This document shows, piece by piece, positions 50,444 to 60,508 of a stretch of 63,250 nucleotides of DNA (its first letter is position 1; every line of letters begins with the position of its first letter). A program made the translations under genes and the position numbers. This DNA comes from Caulobacteraceae bacterium (GTDB lineage Bacteria > Pseudomonadota > Alphaproteobacteria > Caulobacterales > Caulobacteraceae), in contig JAFBAO010000070.1 in NCBI GenBank assembly GCA_019247715.1, positions 1 to 63,250 on the forward strand, read 5' to 3'. The notes below the pieces were generated by a model. It saw only the letters and a list, made by a program, of their open reading frames with translations. It made no database searches and was not told where the DNA came from.

Positions 50444-52972
50444 TTAGGCGGCCCCGGCCAGAAGCAGGCGGCTGGACTCGAACAGTCTCAGGATCTCGAA
50501 ATAGAGGTCGCTGCGGATCTTCGAGGCCTCGCGCAGATCGGCCACGTATACGTTGCAGAGGAAGCTGACGGCGCCGCTCGCCAGGGAGTCGATGTAGACC
50601 TCGGGCGGCGGGTCCTTGAGGACCCTCGGATCGGCCCTCGCCGCCTGCATGAAGACGTCCCGCGCCCTGAGCGCGTCGGCTCCATGGGCGATCGACAGCT
50701 GGAGCTGTATGCGCGCGCGCGGGTCGCCGAGCGTCTTGTTCTGGACCGGGTTGGTGATGAGGTTGGCGTTGGGGACGATGACCGTGGAACGGTCGGGGGT
50801 CTGTATTTCGGTGGCCCTCACCCGGATGCGGCGCACGTCGCCCTCCACGCCGCCCACGTTCACCCAGTCGCCGACCTTCACCGGCCGCTCGATCAGCAGG
50901 ATGACGCCCGAGACGAAGTTCTGGACGATCTGCTGGAGGCCGAAGCCTATGCCCACCGAAAGGGCGCTGGCGATCAGGGCGACCTGGCTGAGGCTGAGCC
51001 CCATCGCCGCCAGGGCGGCCAAGAGGGCGAGCAGGCTGCCCAGATACCCGACCCCGGTGCTGACCGAGTTGCGCACCCCGAGATCCCACTCGGTGACCGG
51101 CAGGTAGCGGCGCACGATCCAGCGCTGGAGCATGTGCACCAGGGTCATGCCGATGAAAAGGGCCGCGACGCCCGAGGCGATCGAGGCGGGCGAGATGATC
51201 GCCGATCCCAGGCGGATCGCGCCGCCAAACCGCCGCAGGCTGGAGAACAGCAGCTCGCCGCTTTCGCCGAACGGCGTCAGCGCCAGGCTGAGGGCCGCGG
51301 CGATGATGACCAGCTGCAGCGCCGCCGATGTCAGCACCCCGGTCTGGCGGATCGTGGAGCGGCGGAAGTTGAAGAGGACGAACAGGGTCCGGCTCGCCCA
51401 GCCGCCGTCGCGGAACATCGCCGCGCAGAGATCGTCGACGAACCGCACCAGCAGATAGGCGATCGCGGCGATGATGCTCAGCCAGAAGATCTGGCTCGAG
51501 GTGAGCGCCGCCAGGACCGTGTAGCCGCCGAAGAGAGCCCCGAGGGTGAGCAGGATGGCGATGGTCAGGAGCAGGGAGAGGAGCGTCCAGGTGGGCGATC
51601 TGGGGCCGGCGGCGCCGGTCGCCGGGCCTATCTCGCTGGCCCGGCTGCGTCCGAAGCTCACCAGGATGAGGGCCGAGACCGCGGAGTAGGCGAGGGACAG
51701 GAGGCAATTGGCGGCGATGGTCGCCGCCACGCTGGCGCCCACCACGTAGTTGAGCCGGGTCAGCAGGAACCCGGACGCGGTCACCAGGGCGACCGCGACG
51801 ACCGGAATCCGGATCCGGCGGGCCGTGTCGTCGGGTAGCGGCAGCAACCGGTGGCGGGCGTCCATGTCGGTGGCGAGGACCCGGCTCAAGGCCAGGACCG
51901 CGGCGGCCCAGGCGACCGCGACGACGCCCGCCCCAGCCAGTTCGTCGGACTCCCGGGAAAGCAGACCGCCCCACTCCAGGCCCAGGCGCAAGGCGCCGGC
52001 GGCGAGGGCGGGCAGGGCCGTGTCCACGAGGGCGAGCCAGAGCGCCGCGCCGGTGCGGCCGAAGGCGGGATGCCGCTTGCTGGCCTCGCGCCGCGCGAGG
52101 GCCTCGAGCCGACGGCGGGCCGGAAAGGCGAAGACGACGGCTGCGGCAAGGCCGAGCAGCAGACCCAGAAGGCCGCGCGGCTCGCGCGCCTCGAGCGCGA
52201 CCGCCGCTGACTCCTTCACCACGGCCGTCAGCTGGGCCACGTCCCCTCCCACGCCGCCCGCCAGCGAGGTCCAGAAGTCCGGCGAGAGCGGGGACGCCGA
52301 GCGTTCAAGGACGCGGGCGCTGAACCCCTCCCGGCGGCGCTCGGCGATCAGGTCGAAGACGCCGTTGGCGGCCGAGACGGTGGCGTTCGCATCGGAGAGC
52401 GTGGTCGTAAGGCTTGCCTGGCGCGTGAGCAGGGCCGCCTGCTCGGCGTGCTGGGCCTGGCTCTGACGCCGGCCCCGGCGCGGCAGGGTCCGCTGCAGAT
52501 CCCGGCTGACGGCGGCGAGCTGCGACGCCTCGGCGGCGGCGACCTGCTGCGCGGCGGCGCGGATGGCGGCCGCTCTGGCGCCCATGGCGGCCAACAGGCC
52601 GTCGTTGGACGCCGCCTGGGCCTGGTTCTGCAGCTGCGCGAGCTGCTGGCGCAGAGGGGCGAGACTGGTCGGCGCGGCCGCGGGCGGGACGGCCAGCCTC
52701 GAGGAACCGGCGCCGGTTCCGGGCGCCGACGGCGTCGGACTGGGCGTGGCCGCCAAAGCCTGGGCCGCCAAAGCCTGGGCCGCCAGAGCCTGGGTCGCCG
52801 GAGCCTGGGTCGCCAGAGCCTGGGTCGCCGGAGCCTGGGCCGCCGGCGCCTGGCCCGCGGGCGGCTGGGCGCTCGCCTGCGAGGCCTTCGCCGGGAGCTC
52901 GGCGTCGGCCCCCTGCGGCGTCGCCTGGCACGCCAAGGCGACGACGAGCGCTGCGACGAAGCTCGCCCTCAT
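50444..52972 (-). CDS. Large mechanosensitive channel of the MscS family
   Basis: An 842-residue inner-membrane channel. A signal peptide (MRASFVAALVVALACQ) is followed by an Ala/Pro/Gln pentapeptide repeat tract (~35-75) and a periplasmic helical domain of DUF3772/MscK-like character (to ~230). About ten hydrophobic segments come next, then the MscS core: GIGFGLQQIVQNFVSGVIL (TM3 pore helix), ERPVKVGDWV and VIVPNANLITNPV in the beta domain, with an alpha/beta C-terminus. It opens under membrane tension to release osmolytes on hypo-osmotic shock. Confidence 0.92.
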   Translation of the reverse strand: MRASFVAALVVALACQATPQGADAELPAKASQASAQPPAGQAPAAQAPATQALATQAPATQALAAQALAAQALAATPSPTPSAPGTGAGSSRLAVPPAAAPTSLAPLRQQLAQLQNQAQAASNDGLLAAMGARAAAIRAAAQQVAAAEASQLAAVSRDLQRTLPRRGRRQSQAQHAEQAALLTRQASLTTTLSDANATVSAANGVFDLIAERRREGFSARVLERSASPLSPDFWTSLAGGVGGDVAQLTAVVKESAAVALEAREPRGLLGLLLGLAAAVVFAFPARRRLEALARREASKRHPAFGRTGAALWLALVDTALPALAAGALRLGLEWGGLLSRESDELAGAGVVAVAWAAAVLALSRVLATDMDARHRLLPLPDDTARRIRIPVVAVALVTASGFLLTRLNYVVGASVAATIAANCLLSLAYSAVSALILVSFGRSRASEIGPATGAAGPRSPTWTLLSLLLTIAILLTLGALFGGYTVLAALTSSQIFWLSIIAAIAYLLVRFVDDLCAAMFRDGGWASRTLFVLFNFRRSTIRQTGVLTSAALQLVIIAAALSLALTPFGESGELLFSSLRRFGGAIRLGSAIISPASIASGVAALFIGMTLVHMLQRWIVRRYLPVTEWDLGVRNSVSTGVGYLGSLLALLAALAAMGLSLSQVALIASALSVGIGFGLQQIVQNFVSGVILLIERPVKVGDWVNVGGVEGDVRRIRVRATEIQTPDRSTVIVPNANLITNPVQNKTLGDPRARIQLQLSIAHGADALRARDVFMQAARADPRVLKDPPPEVYIDSLASGAVSFLCNVYVADLREASKIRSDLYFEILRLFESSRLLLAGAA
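52749..52862 (-). repeat. 15-bp minisatellite coding for QALAA/QAPAT pentapeptides
   Basis: Seven copies of a 15-bp unit (GCCTGG at 52758, 52773, 52788, 52803, 52818, 52833 and 52848) inside the MscS-family gene, just after its signal peptide. The units are nearly identical at DNA level, so length variation between strains is expected without frame loss. Confidence 0.85.
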
Positions 52973-53113
52973 CCAGTCGTGTCCTCTGCTCCGCGACGCC
53001 TTCGGCCCGCCGGTCGCCGTCGCACCGCCGCAAGCCTCCCCGACCGCGGCGGTAAACCGCTCAGCGGCGCCTTAGTTCCCCGAAATGGGGATTTGCGCGC
53101 CGGCGGGGCTTGT

Positions 53114-53545
53114 TCAGAGGTTCTCGATCTCCAGACCGGCCGTCTCGGCGAGCCGGTCGGCGATGATCGAGCGATGGCAACGGCGCGCCTCCGCCTCGAG
53201 GCACATGAGGGCCGACGGGCCGGCGCGGGCGGCCCGGGCCGCGTCGGCGAGCTGAAGCTGAGCGGCGGGCTCTTCCAGATGGGCCTCGTAGATCCGGCGC
53301 ATCTCGGGGGTGCGCCCGGCCCGCGCCGCGATCCTGCCGGCCTTGGGCGTGCCGAGATCACGCAGATGCAGATACCCGATCCCGGCCTCCGCGAGGCCCG
53401 CCGCCAGCAAGGTCTTGGAGAAGCCGGCCCGCCTGGAGGACGCCACCGCGCGCACGTCGATCAGGGTGCGAACACCCGCGCGCCCCAGCCGCTCGACGAG
53501 CTCGGCCTGGGTGCGGTTTTCGTAGCCGATGGTGAACAGCTTCAT
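53114..53545 (-). CDS. DUF488 domain protein
   Basis: A 143-residue cytosolic protein of the DUF488 family. The N-terminus is MKLFTIGYENRTQAELVERL, the middle has LIDVRAVASSRRAGFSKTLL and YLHLRDLGTPKAGR, and the C-terminal cysteine/histidine block is ALMCLEAEARRCHRSIIADR. The function is not established; the conserved Cys-His motif suggests a nucleotide- or nucleic-acid-related activity. The ATG at 53545 is chosen because it matches the family; upstream residues in the frame do not. Confidence 0.9.
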   Translation of the reverse strand: MKLFTIGYENRTQAELVERLGRAGVRTLIDVRAVASSRRAGFSKTLLAAGLAEAGIGYLHLRDLGTPKAGRIAARAGRTPEMRRIYEAHLEEPAAQLQLADAARAARAGPSALMCLEAEARRCHRSIIADRLAETAGLEIENL

Positions 53546-53678
53546 CGCCGGTCGCCTCAGCCCTAAGGTGGCGCCGCCAGCGCGGATCACAAGAAGGCCG
53601 AGGAACGCCGCCGGCGCGGGCGAGTTAGGCAGAGGCGGCTTTTGGGGCGTGGGCCGCGCCTTGCCTGAGGAGGGCCGC

Positions 53679-53846
53679 ATGAATGAGGTGTTCGCCGCGG
53701 TCGTACTGGTGGGGGCGCTCTTCGCCCTGATCGCCCTGATGCCGGAATTCGACGGCTGGAAGGACGACGACTGGGCGGCCGCGCCCCCCAAGAAGCGGCC
53801 GCCGGCCTCGCCCTCGAAGCGAGAACGGGACCCGGGGGCTCGCTGA
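53679..53846 (+). CDS. 55-residue single-helix membrane micropeptide
   Basis: Starts MNEVFAAVVLVGALFALIAL behind a strong ribosome site (GAGGAGGG, 5-6 bases from ATG). One membrane helix is followed by a short acidic segment (EFDGWKDDDW) and a basic Pro/Lys/Arg tail (PKKRPPASPSKRER). Function unknown. The strong ribosome site and clean helix argue that it is translated. Confidence 0.65.
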   Translation: MNEVFAAVVLVGALFALIALMPEFDGWKDDDWAAAPPKKRPPASPSKRERDPGAR

Positions 53847-54026
53847 CGGGCCCTGACCGCGGCCTGGGGGACCTCGGCGGCGGGCAAGGAGGCTTTCGAC
53901 CGAGACGATCCGCCGTGCAAAAAGCGCCGGTTAGGGCGGTTGCGACCCCATGGCAGGGCCTGCGCCCACAAGCGTCCCTTACAGGGCGCGCGATATCGGG
54001 CTACACTGCCGGCCGGTCGGCGGTCT

Positions 54027-56270
54027 ATGCCTGGAAAGCGCGAAGAGCACGGCGTCCTGTATTTCAAGCGCACCATCGCCGCGACGATCGCCCTGACGCT
54101 GACCGTTGGCGCCCTGTGCGTCTTCTTCGTCTATACCCACGTAACTTCCCTGGCCCAATCGCGCGCATGGGTCACTCACACCCACGCGGTCATCGAGACC
54201 ACGCAAGACTTGTTCACATCGGTCCAGCAGGCGGCGGGGTCGGAGCGCGGCTACGTCCTCACCGGGGATCCGGCCTACCTCTCCACCTACGATGAGGCGA
54301 TCCGGAACATACCGCGCAGGGAGGCGAGCCTGGCGGCGCTGGTGGCCGACAGCCCGCGCCAGGCCGCTTCCGTCGAGCGGCTTTCCCGGGCGATCAACCA
54401 ACGCCTGCCGGCCTGGAATGCGGTGATGGCCGCCGCGCGGGCCGGAGACATGGCCAGCGCCCGCGCGATGATCAGTCGTGAGAGCCAGGGCCCGGCGGCC
54501 AGCGAGATCCGCCCCAACCTCGACTCGATCCGGGCGGTCGAGGATCGGAATCTGCAGGAGCGATCGGCCGAGGCGGACCGCCAGCTGGACCTCACCTTGG
54601 CCCTCGGGCTCGCGGCGAGCTTCCTGGCGCTCTTCGGCCTGTCGGCGGGCGCGGTGATCATGGCGCGGGCGAACCGCCGGCTCAGCGCCGCCATCGCCGA
54701 GACCCGGTCGGCCGAGGCTGCAAGGGCGGCGAGCGAGGCCCTCGCCCAGGCGATCTTCGCCCACAGTCCGGAGTACCTGACGGTCACCAGAGTGGAGGAG
54801 GGCGGGCGCTTCGTGCTGGCCGAGGTCAATCCGACCTTCATCGAAGCCCTGGGCGTGCCGGCCACGCGGCTTCGGGGCCGCCCCATCGTGCAGCTCGCCT
54901 CGCCCGAGGAGGCGGACAACGTCCTCGCCCACTACCGGCGCGTCGTCGCCACCGGCAAGTCGGTCACCAGGCGGGACCGGATCACCAGCCTGCCCGGGGG
55001 GCCGCGGATCTGGGAGACGATCCTTGCGCCGGTCCACGACGCGGCGGGCAAGGTCGACAGGATCATCGGCTCGACGCGCGACATCACCGATCGGGTCCGG
55101 GCCGAGGAACGGTTGCGCGACGCGCAGCGGATGGAGGCGGTGGGGCAGCTCACCGGGGGGGTCGCCCACGATTTCAACAACCTGCTTCAGGTGATCCGCG
55201 GGAACCTGGAGCTGCTGGAGGGGGCGGTGAAAGCCGACGAGCGCGCCAGCCGCCGGCTGAAGAACGCTATCCACGGGGCGGACCGGGCGGCCCAGCTCAC
55301 CCGCCAGCTCCTCGCCTTCGCCCGGCGCCAGCCCCTGGCGCCGCAGGTGGTGAACCTTTCACGCCTGGTCAGCGAGATGACCGACCTGCTGCGCCGCACG
55401 CTGGGCGAACGCATCGAGGTGGAGACGGTGGTCGCGGCGGGGCTGTGGAACACCACCGCCGACCCGGCCCAGGTCGAGAGCGCCTTGCTGAACCTGGCCC
55501 TCAACGCGCGCGACGCCATGCCGAACGGAGGGCGCCTGACGGTGGAGATCACCAACGCGGTGCTCGACGAGGAATACGCGCGGCGCGCCGAGGATGTCGC
55601 TCCGGGCCAGTATGTGATGATCGCCGTTTCCGACACCGGCGTGGGCATGGACGAGGAGACCCAGGCCCGGGTCTTCGAGCCGTTCTTCACCACCAAGGCC
55701 GACGGCAAGGGCACGGGGCTCGGCCTGTCGATGGTCTACGGCTTCGTCAAGCAGTCGAACGGCCACATCCAGCTCTATAGCGAGACCGGGCACGGCACGA
55801 CGGTGAAGATCTACCTGCCGCGCGCGCGCCAGCCGGAAGCGTCCGCCGCTCCGCCGCGGGCGGTCGCGCGTCCGGACCCCTTCCACCGCCGATCGATCCT
55901 GGTGGTGGAGGACGACGAGGCGGTGCGGGCGGCGGCGGTGGCCACCCTGGAGGACCTCGGATACGACCATCTGGAGGCGGCCGACGCCGAAAGCGCCCTG
56001 CGGATCGTGGAGCAGGGCGCGCCCATCGATCTGGTGTTCTCCGACGTCGTCATGCCGGGAAGCCTCAGGACACGGGACTTCGCCGCGCGGGTGCGCGAGC
56101 TCCTGCCGCACGTCCCGATCCTCTTCACCTCCGGCTACACCGAAAACGCCATCGTCCACCACGGACGGTTGGACGAGGGCGTGAGCCTGATCTCCAAGCC
56201 GTACGCCAAGGAGGATCTTGCGCGGAAGATCGAAGGGATGCTGGCGCGAAGGCCCGCCACGGCCGAATAG
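54027..56270 (+). CDS. CHASE3-PAS hybrid histidine kinase
   Basis: About 747 residues from the ATG at 54027. Two membrane helices (~17-37 and ~190-210) flank a CHASE3 domain ([20 protein letters not shown]). A PAS domain follows ([16 protein letters not shown], then [21 protein letters not shown]). HisKA has [11 protein letters not shown], and the ATPase domain has [17 protein letters not shown] and GTGLGLSM. The C-terminal receiver has [10 protein letters not shown], acceptor Asp in [10 protein letters not shown] and a KPY motif. The kinase core is similar to that of the protein at 33971. An upstream extension of the frame to 53940 is Arg-rich and unlikely to be translated. Confidence 0.92.
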   Translation: MPGKREEHGVLYFKRTIAATIALTLTVGALCVFFVYTHVTSLAQSRAWVTHTHAVIETTQDLFTSVQQAAGSERGYVLTGDPAYLSTYDEAIRNIPRREASLAALVADSPRQAASVERLSRAINQRLPAWNAVMAAARAGDMASARAMISRESQGPAASEIRPNLDSIRAVEDRNLQERSAEADRQLDLTLALGLAASFLALFGLSAGAVIMARANRRLSAAIAETRSAEAARAASEALAQAIFAHSPEYLTVTRVEEGGRFVLAEVNPTFIEALGVPATRLRGRPIVQLASPEEADNVLAHYRRVVATGKSVTRRDRITSLPGGPRIWETILAPVHDAAGKVDRIIGSTRDITDRVRAEERLRDAQRMEAVGQLTGGVAHDFNNLLQVIRGNLELLEGAVKADERASRRLKNAIHGADRAAQLTRQLLAFARRQPLAPQVVNLSRLVSEMTDLLRRTLGERIEVETVVAAGLWNTTADPAQVESALLNLALNARDAMPNGGRLTVEITNAVLDEEYARRAEDVAPGQYVMIAVSDTGVGMDEETQARVFEPFFTTKADGKGTGLGLSMVYGFVKQSNGHIQLYSETGHGTTVKIYLPRARQPEASAAPPRAVARPDPFHRRSILVVEDDEAVRAAAVATLEDLGYDHLEAADAESALRIVEQGAPIDLVFSDVVMPGSLRTRDFAARVRELLPHVPILFTSGYTENAIVHHGRLDEGVSLISKPYAKEDLARKIEGMLARRPATAE

Positions 56271-56279
56271 GGCGCCGCC

Positions 56280-56828
56280 CTAATGCCCGCCCAGCGGCAT
56301 TCCGGCCCCTTCCGGGGACGACGTCTCTCCGCCGTTCAGCGGCAGCCGCATCCAGACGATGTCGACCCACCGGCCGTGCTTGTAGCCGAAGGCGCGGCCC
56401 ACGCCCGCCGGCTCGAAGCCGAGCGAGCGGTGAAGGCCGATGGAGCCGGCGTTGGCGGAGTCGCCGATCACCGCCACCAGCTGGCGCAGGCCGAGCGCCT
56501 CGCAAGCGCGCACCACCTCCGCGACCAGGGCCTTGCCGACGCCGCGGCCCATGTGGTCCGGCCGGATGTAGACGCTGTCCTCGGCGGTGTAGCGATAGGC
56601 GGCCCGTTCGCGGAACGGCGCGGCGTAGGCGAATCCGATGACGGCGCCTGCGTCGTCCTCGGCCACGAAATAGGGCAGCCGCTTCTCCAGCACCTCGGCG
56701 ATCCGGCCGGAGATCTCCGTCTCGCTGGGCGGGACCTCCTCGAACGTGCCGAGGCCGTTCAGCACATGGTGGCCGTAGATCGCCGCCACCGCCCCGGCGT
56801 CGGCGGGCGTCGCGGCCCGGACCCTCAC
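56280..56828 (-). CDS. GNAT N-acetyltransferase (phosphinothricin acetyltransferase-like)
   Basis: A 182-residue acetyltransferase. VRVRAATPADAGAVAAIYGH opens the fold, GTFEEVPPSETEI and FAYAAPFRERAAYRYTAEDS are typical of the Pat/Bar subgroup, and the acetyl-CoA loop is RPDHMGRGVGKALV. Likely acetylates a small amine such as an amino-acid analogue. The GTG start at 56828 overlaps the TGA of oligopeptidase B as GTGA, so expression is coupled. The C-terminus has a 20-residue extension beyond the fold. Confidence 0.9.
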   Translation of the reverse strand: MRVRAATPADAGAVAAIYGHHVLNGLGTFEEVPPSETEISGRIAEVLEKRLPYFVAEDDAGAVIGFAYAAPFRERAAYRYTAEDSVYIRPDHMGRGVGKALVAEVVRACEALGLRQLVAVIGDSANAGSIGLHRSLGFEPAGVGRAFGYKHGRWVDIVWMRLPLNGGETSSPEGAGMPLGGH

Positions 56829-58912
56829 AGCGCCGCCTCGCCCTCGATCGCCCAGATGGCGAAGGCGTAGTCGAGAGCGATCTCCCTCAGGAAGTCGAAG
56901 CGGCCGGAGGCGCCGGCGTGCCCGGCTTCCAGGTTGATCTTGAGGAGCAACGGCCGCTCGCCAGTCGAGCGTTCGCGCAGCCGGGCGATCCACTTTTCCG
57001 GCTCCCACCAGGTCACCCTGGGGTCCGAAAGGCCGCCGGTGGCCAGGATCGGGGGATAGGCCTGGGCGGTCACATTGTCGTAGGGGCTGTAGCTGGCGAT
57101 GTAGTCGTAGGCCTCCGCGTCTTCCAGCGGATTGCCCCATTCGGGCCACTCCGGCGGCGTGAGCGGCAAGGAGACGTCGCTCATGGTGTTGAGCACGTCC
57201 ACGAACGGCACCGCGGCGATCACCGCGCCCCAAAGGTCGGGGCGCATGTTGGCCACCGCCCCCATCAGCATGCCGCCGGCCGAGCCTCCATAGGCGGCGA
57301 TCCGGCCGGCCCGGGAGTAGCCCTCGGCGACGAGGTGCTCGGCGCAGGCGATGAAGTCGGTGAAACTATTCTTTTTCTTGAGCTTGCGCCCGTCCAGGAA
57401 CCAGCCCCAGCCCTTGTCCGAGCCGCCGCGGATGTGCGCCAGGGCCCAGACCCAGCCCCGGTCGACCAGGCTCAGCGAGCGGATGGAGAAGGCGGGCTCC
57501 TGGGCATGGCCGTAGGCGCCATAGCCGTAGAGGACCAGCGGCGCCGAGCCGTCGAGGGGCGTACCCTTGAGCATCAGCACGGTGACCGGGATCTCCGCTC
57601 CGTCCGGCGCCCGGGCGTAGAGCCGCCGGGTCTCGTAGCGGCTGGCATCGTGTCCGGAAGGGATCTCCTGGACCTTTCGCAGAGTCCGGCTCCGGCTGCG
57701 CATGTCGTAGTCGAACCACTGCCTGGGCGTGGTGGGCGACTGATAGACGAAGCGGGTCGCCTCGGTGTCGTACTCCAGGCCCCGCTCCAGCGAGAGGGCG
57801 TAGGCCGCCTCCTCGAAGGCGATCACATGCTCCTCGCCGGCTTCGTCGCGGACCACGATCCGGTCGCAGGCGTTCTCGCGCTCCAGCCGCACCAGATGGC
57901 GGCTGTAGGCGGCCAGCCCAACGATCAGCCGTCCGGGGCGATGTCCCAGGAACTCCCGCCAGGAAGCCCGCGCCGGGACCGCGGCCTCGGAGGCCATGAC
58001 CTTGAAATCCACGGCGCCGTCGTCGTTGGTCCGGATCAGCCAGCCGCCCCGCCAGCGTTCGAGGCTGTAGCGGACGCCTTCTCGGCGCGCCTCGACGAGC
58101 CTGGGCGCGGCGAGAGGGTCGTCGGCCGGGATCAGCCAGACCTCGCTGGTCTCCTGGTTCTGGGCTCCGATCAGCACGTGGCTGTCGTCCGCCGCCGTCC
58201 AGACCGCCAGGAACATGCCGTCGTCCGGCTCCTCGTAGACCAGCACGTCCTCGCCGCCACGCGCCGGGCGCCGGAAGACCTTGGCCGGACGCGCGTTCTC
58301 GTCGCGCCAGATCCAGAACAGCCACGCGGAGTCCGGCGAGAAGGCGAAATCGCCATAGGCGCTCTCGATGACGACGGGCAGGTCGGCGCCGGCGGCTAGG
58401 TCGCGCAGGCGGATCCGGTAGAACTCCGAGCCCTGGATGTCCTCGGCCCAGGCATAAAGCGCATGGTCCGGCGAGTGGCCGGCCGCCCCCACGTGATAGT
58501 AGGCGTGCTCCCTGGCCCGCTCGGCCTCGTCGAGCAGCAGTTCCTCGCCGCCCTCCGATCCGCGGCGCCGGCGCAGATGGCGCGGGTGCTGGGCGCCGAG
58601 CTCGTAGCGGCTGTAGTACTCGAAGGGGCCGTCCGGGACCGGGACCGAGGCGTCGTCCTCCTTGATCCGCCCCTTCATCTCGTCGAACAGGCGCGCCTGC
58701 AGCGCCTCGGTTCCCGCCAGCACCGCGCCGGCGTAGGCGTTCTCCGCCTTCAGGTGCTCCAGCACCTGCGGCTTGACCTTGGACGGGTCGCGCAGGACCG
58801 CCTGCCAATTGTCGTCCTTCATCCAGGCGTAGTCGTCGACGCGCACACGGCCCAGTTGCTCGATCCGCTGCGGATCCTTGCGGGGGCGGGGCGGGGGCGG
58901 GAGGTCGGGCAT
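56825..58912 (-). CDS. ptrB: Oligopeptidase B (S9A serine peptidase)
   Basis: A 695-residue cytosolic peptidase that cuts short peptides after basic residues. The N-terminal beta-propeller (DDYAWMKDDNW, YSRYELGAQHPRHL, SPDSAWLFWIWRDENARP) gates a C-terminal hydrolase domain. The nucleophile is in AAYGGSAGGMLMGAVANM, the acid lies in ATGGLSDPRV and the histidine in LEAGHAGASGRF. ALAHIRGGSDKGWGW is the S9A signature. The start MPDLPPPPRPRKDP matches family N-termini. First gene of a two-gene operon with the GNAT enzyme. Confidence 0.96.
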   Translation of the reverse strand: MPDLPPPPRPRKDPQRIEQLGRVRVDDYAWMKDDNWQAVLRDPSKVKPQVLEHLKAENAYAGAVLAGTEALQARLFDEMKGRIKEDDASVPVPDGPFEYYSRYELGAQHPRHLRRRRGSEGGEELLLDEAERAREHAYYHVGAAGHSPDHALYAWAEDIQGSEFYRIRLRDLAAGADLPVVIESAYGDFAFSPDSAWLFWIWRDENARPAKVFRRPARGGEDVLVYEEPDDGMFLAVWTAADDSHVLIGAQNQETSEVWLIPADDPLAAPRLVEARREGVRYSLERWRGGWLIRTNDDGAVDFKVMASEAAVPARASWREFLGHRPGRLIVGLAAYSRHLVRLERENACDRIVVRDEAGEEHVIAFEEAAYALSLERGLEYDTEATRFVYQSPTTPRQWFDYDMRSRSRTLRKVQEIPSGHDASRYETRRLYARAPDGAEIPVTVLMLKGTPLDGSAPLVLYGYGAYGHAQEPAFSIRSLSLVDRGWVWALAHIRGGSDKGWGWFLDGRKLKKKNSFTDFIACAEHLVAEGYSRAGRIAAYGGSAGGMLMGAVANMRPDLWGAVIAAVPFVDVLNTMSDVSLPLTPPEWPEWGNPLEDAEAYDYIASYSPYDNVTAQAYPPILATGGLSDPRVTWWEPEKWIARLRERSTGERPLLLKINLEAGHAGASGRFDFLREIALDYAFAIWAIEGEAAL

Positions 58913-59116
58913 GGCGCTTCATGGGCTCACCCGCGCGGACCGGCAAGGCAGCTTCTGGCCCGCCGCCTTCCGAAGCTCGCCAGTGCGTGGGACGCGGCCC
59001 GAGCGAACTTCAGATTCACCACCCTGGCCGCCCCCGGCGCCGGAATGGCCTCGAGGCCGAGCGACGGCGCCGCTGCGGCATGTTCGCCGCTTGTGCGGCG
59101 CAAACGATTTGGTCAA

Positions 59117-60013
59117 ATGCAGGGCGTACGCGTTGCGCTGGGTTCTCTTTTCGTGGGGGCGTTGGTGGCGATCGACCTTTCCGTCGAGCTTATCCAAGCG
59201 ACTGTCCAAGTGGAGCAGCCGCTGGGCGACGGCACCCGCTCCGTCGGCACCGGCTTCCTGGTCTCCGATCCAACCCCGGACGGCAAGCCGCGGACGGTGC
59301 TGGTCACCGCCAACCACGTGTTCGCCAAGATGCCCGGGCCCATCGCCACCATCGGTTTCCGAGTCAGGAACGCCGACGGCTCCTGGCGCTACGACCCGGA
59401 GCCGCTCAGAATTCGCGACGGGAATCGGGAGTTGTGGACGCGCAACCCCAACCGCGACGTGGCGGTGATCGCCATCGCCGCCCCGCCGGAGTTCGCCAAG
59501 GCGGCGATCCCCGAGGACTGGCTCGCCACCGATCAGACTTTCGACAAGTACGCCGTCGGCCCTGGCGACGAGCTGCTGGCGCTGGGCTTTCCCGAAGGGC
59601 TTTCGGCCAACGATGCGGGCTTTCCAATTCTGAGGTCGGGGCGCGTGGCGTCGTTCCCGCTGGAGCCCTCCAGCGCCTTCCCGACCTTTCTGCTCGACTT
59701 CAATGTCTTCCCGGGCAACTCCGGCGGGCCGGTCTACATGGCCGACGCCTCGCGTCGGCGGCCGGGCGCGGCCGGCGACAGCGCCCAGTTCATCGCCGGC
59801 ATCCTCACCCGGCAGGTGGAGCTGAACAACCAGAACCTCTCCATCGGCATCGTGGTCCACGCGCGGTTCATCCGCGAAGCCCTGAACCTGCTGGACGCCC
59901 CCGCGCCCACGCCCTCCGCGCCCTCGCCGGCGCCGCCCGTCGGCGCGGCCGTGGCCCAGACCGCGGTTATTCCGGGGCTCATGTCGGCCGAGAACGCCGC
60001 CATCGCGCGCTGA
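59117..60013 (+). CDS. Trypsin-like serine protease, probably exported
   Basis: 298 residues from the ATG at 59117. The N-terminus (VRVALGSLFVGALVAIDLSV) could be a signal peptide or membrane anchor. The chymotrypsin-fold triad is visible as VTANHVFAKM (His), RNPNRDVAVIAI (Asp) and FPGNSGGPVYM (Ser). The residue before the catalytic His is Asn rather than Ala. There is no PDZ domain, so it is not a DegP-type enzyme. The C-terminus has a Pro/Ala tail. The frame is open far upstream, but the residues there are antisense to ptrB. Confidence 0.85.
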   Translation: MQGVRVALGSLFVGALVAIDLSVELIQATVQVEQPLGDGTRSVGTGFLVSDPTPDGKPRTVLVTANHVFAKMPGPIATIGFRVRNADGSWRYDPEPLRIRDGNRELWTRNPNRDVAVIAIAAPPEFAKAAIPEDWLATDQTFDKYAVGPGDELLALGFPEGLSANDAGFPILRSGRVASFPLEPSSAFPTFLLDFNVFPGNSGGPVYMADASRRRPGAAGDSAQFIAGILTRQVELNNQNLSIGIVVHARFIREALNLLDAPAPTPSAPSPAPPVGAAVAQTAVIPGLMSAENAAIAR

Positions 60014-60042
60014 GCCGGCGCGCGGCTGCTCGCGGCGGAGGC

Positions 60043-60495
60043 CTACTCGCCGTAAAGGATGGTGATCGTCTCGGCCACGCAGGCGGGACGGTCCTCGCCT
60101 TCGATCTCGATGGTGCACAGGTTCTTCAGCTGCAGACCGCCGGCCCGCGGCTCGGCCTCCAGCAGCTTCTGGCGCAGCCGCACCCGCTTGCCGACCTTGA
60201 CCATGTTGGTGAAGCGGACCTTGTCCGAGCCGTAGTTGATCCCCCGCGCGACCCCGTTCACGGTCAGGAGCTGGGCGCCGAGCCCCGGAAGCAGCGAAAC
60301 GGTCAGATAACCGTGGGCGATGGTGCCGCCCAGCTCGCGCCTGGCCCGCTCGACGTCCACGTGGATCCACTGATGGTCGCCGGTGGCCTCGGCGAACTGG
60401 TTGACGCGTTCCTGGGTGATCTCCAGCCAGTCCGAGACCCCGATCTCCTGGCCGACCAGGCTGGCGAGGTCCTTGAACTCGATCGTCTTCGGCAT
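60043..60495 (-). CDS. MaoC-like (R)-enoyl-CoA hydratase
   Basis: A 150-residue hot-dog-fold hydratase. EATGDHQWIHVDVERA contains the hydratase motif (Asp and His with the surrounding D-x4-H pattern), followed by GTIAHGYLTVSLLP. The ATG at 60495 has GGAGA upstream and gives MPKTIEFKDLASLVG. Probably acts on short or medium acyl-CoAs in fatty acid or polyhydroxyalkanoate metabolism. Divergent from a crotonase gene, so the locus looks devoted to acyl-CoA turnover. Confidence 0.93.
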   Translation of the reverse strand: MPKTIEFKDLASLVGQEIGVSDWLEITQERVNQFAEATGDHQWIHVDVERARRELGGTIAHGYLTVSLLPGLGAQLLTVNGVARGINYGSDKVRFTNMVKVGKRVRLRQKLLEAEPRAGGLQLKNLCTIEIEGEDRPACVAETITILYGE

Positions 60496-60508
60496 GGGTC
60501 GGTCTCCT

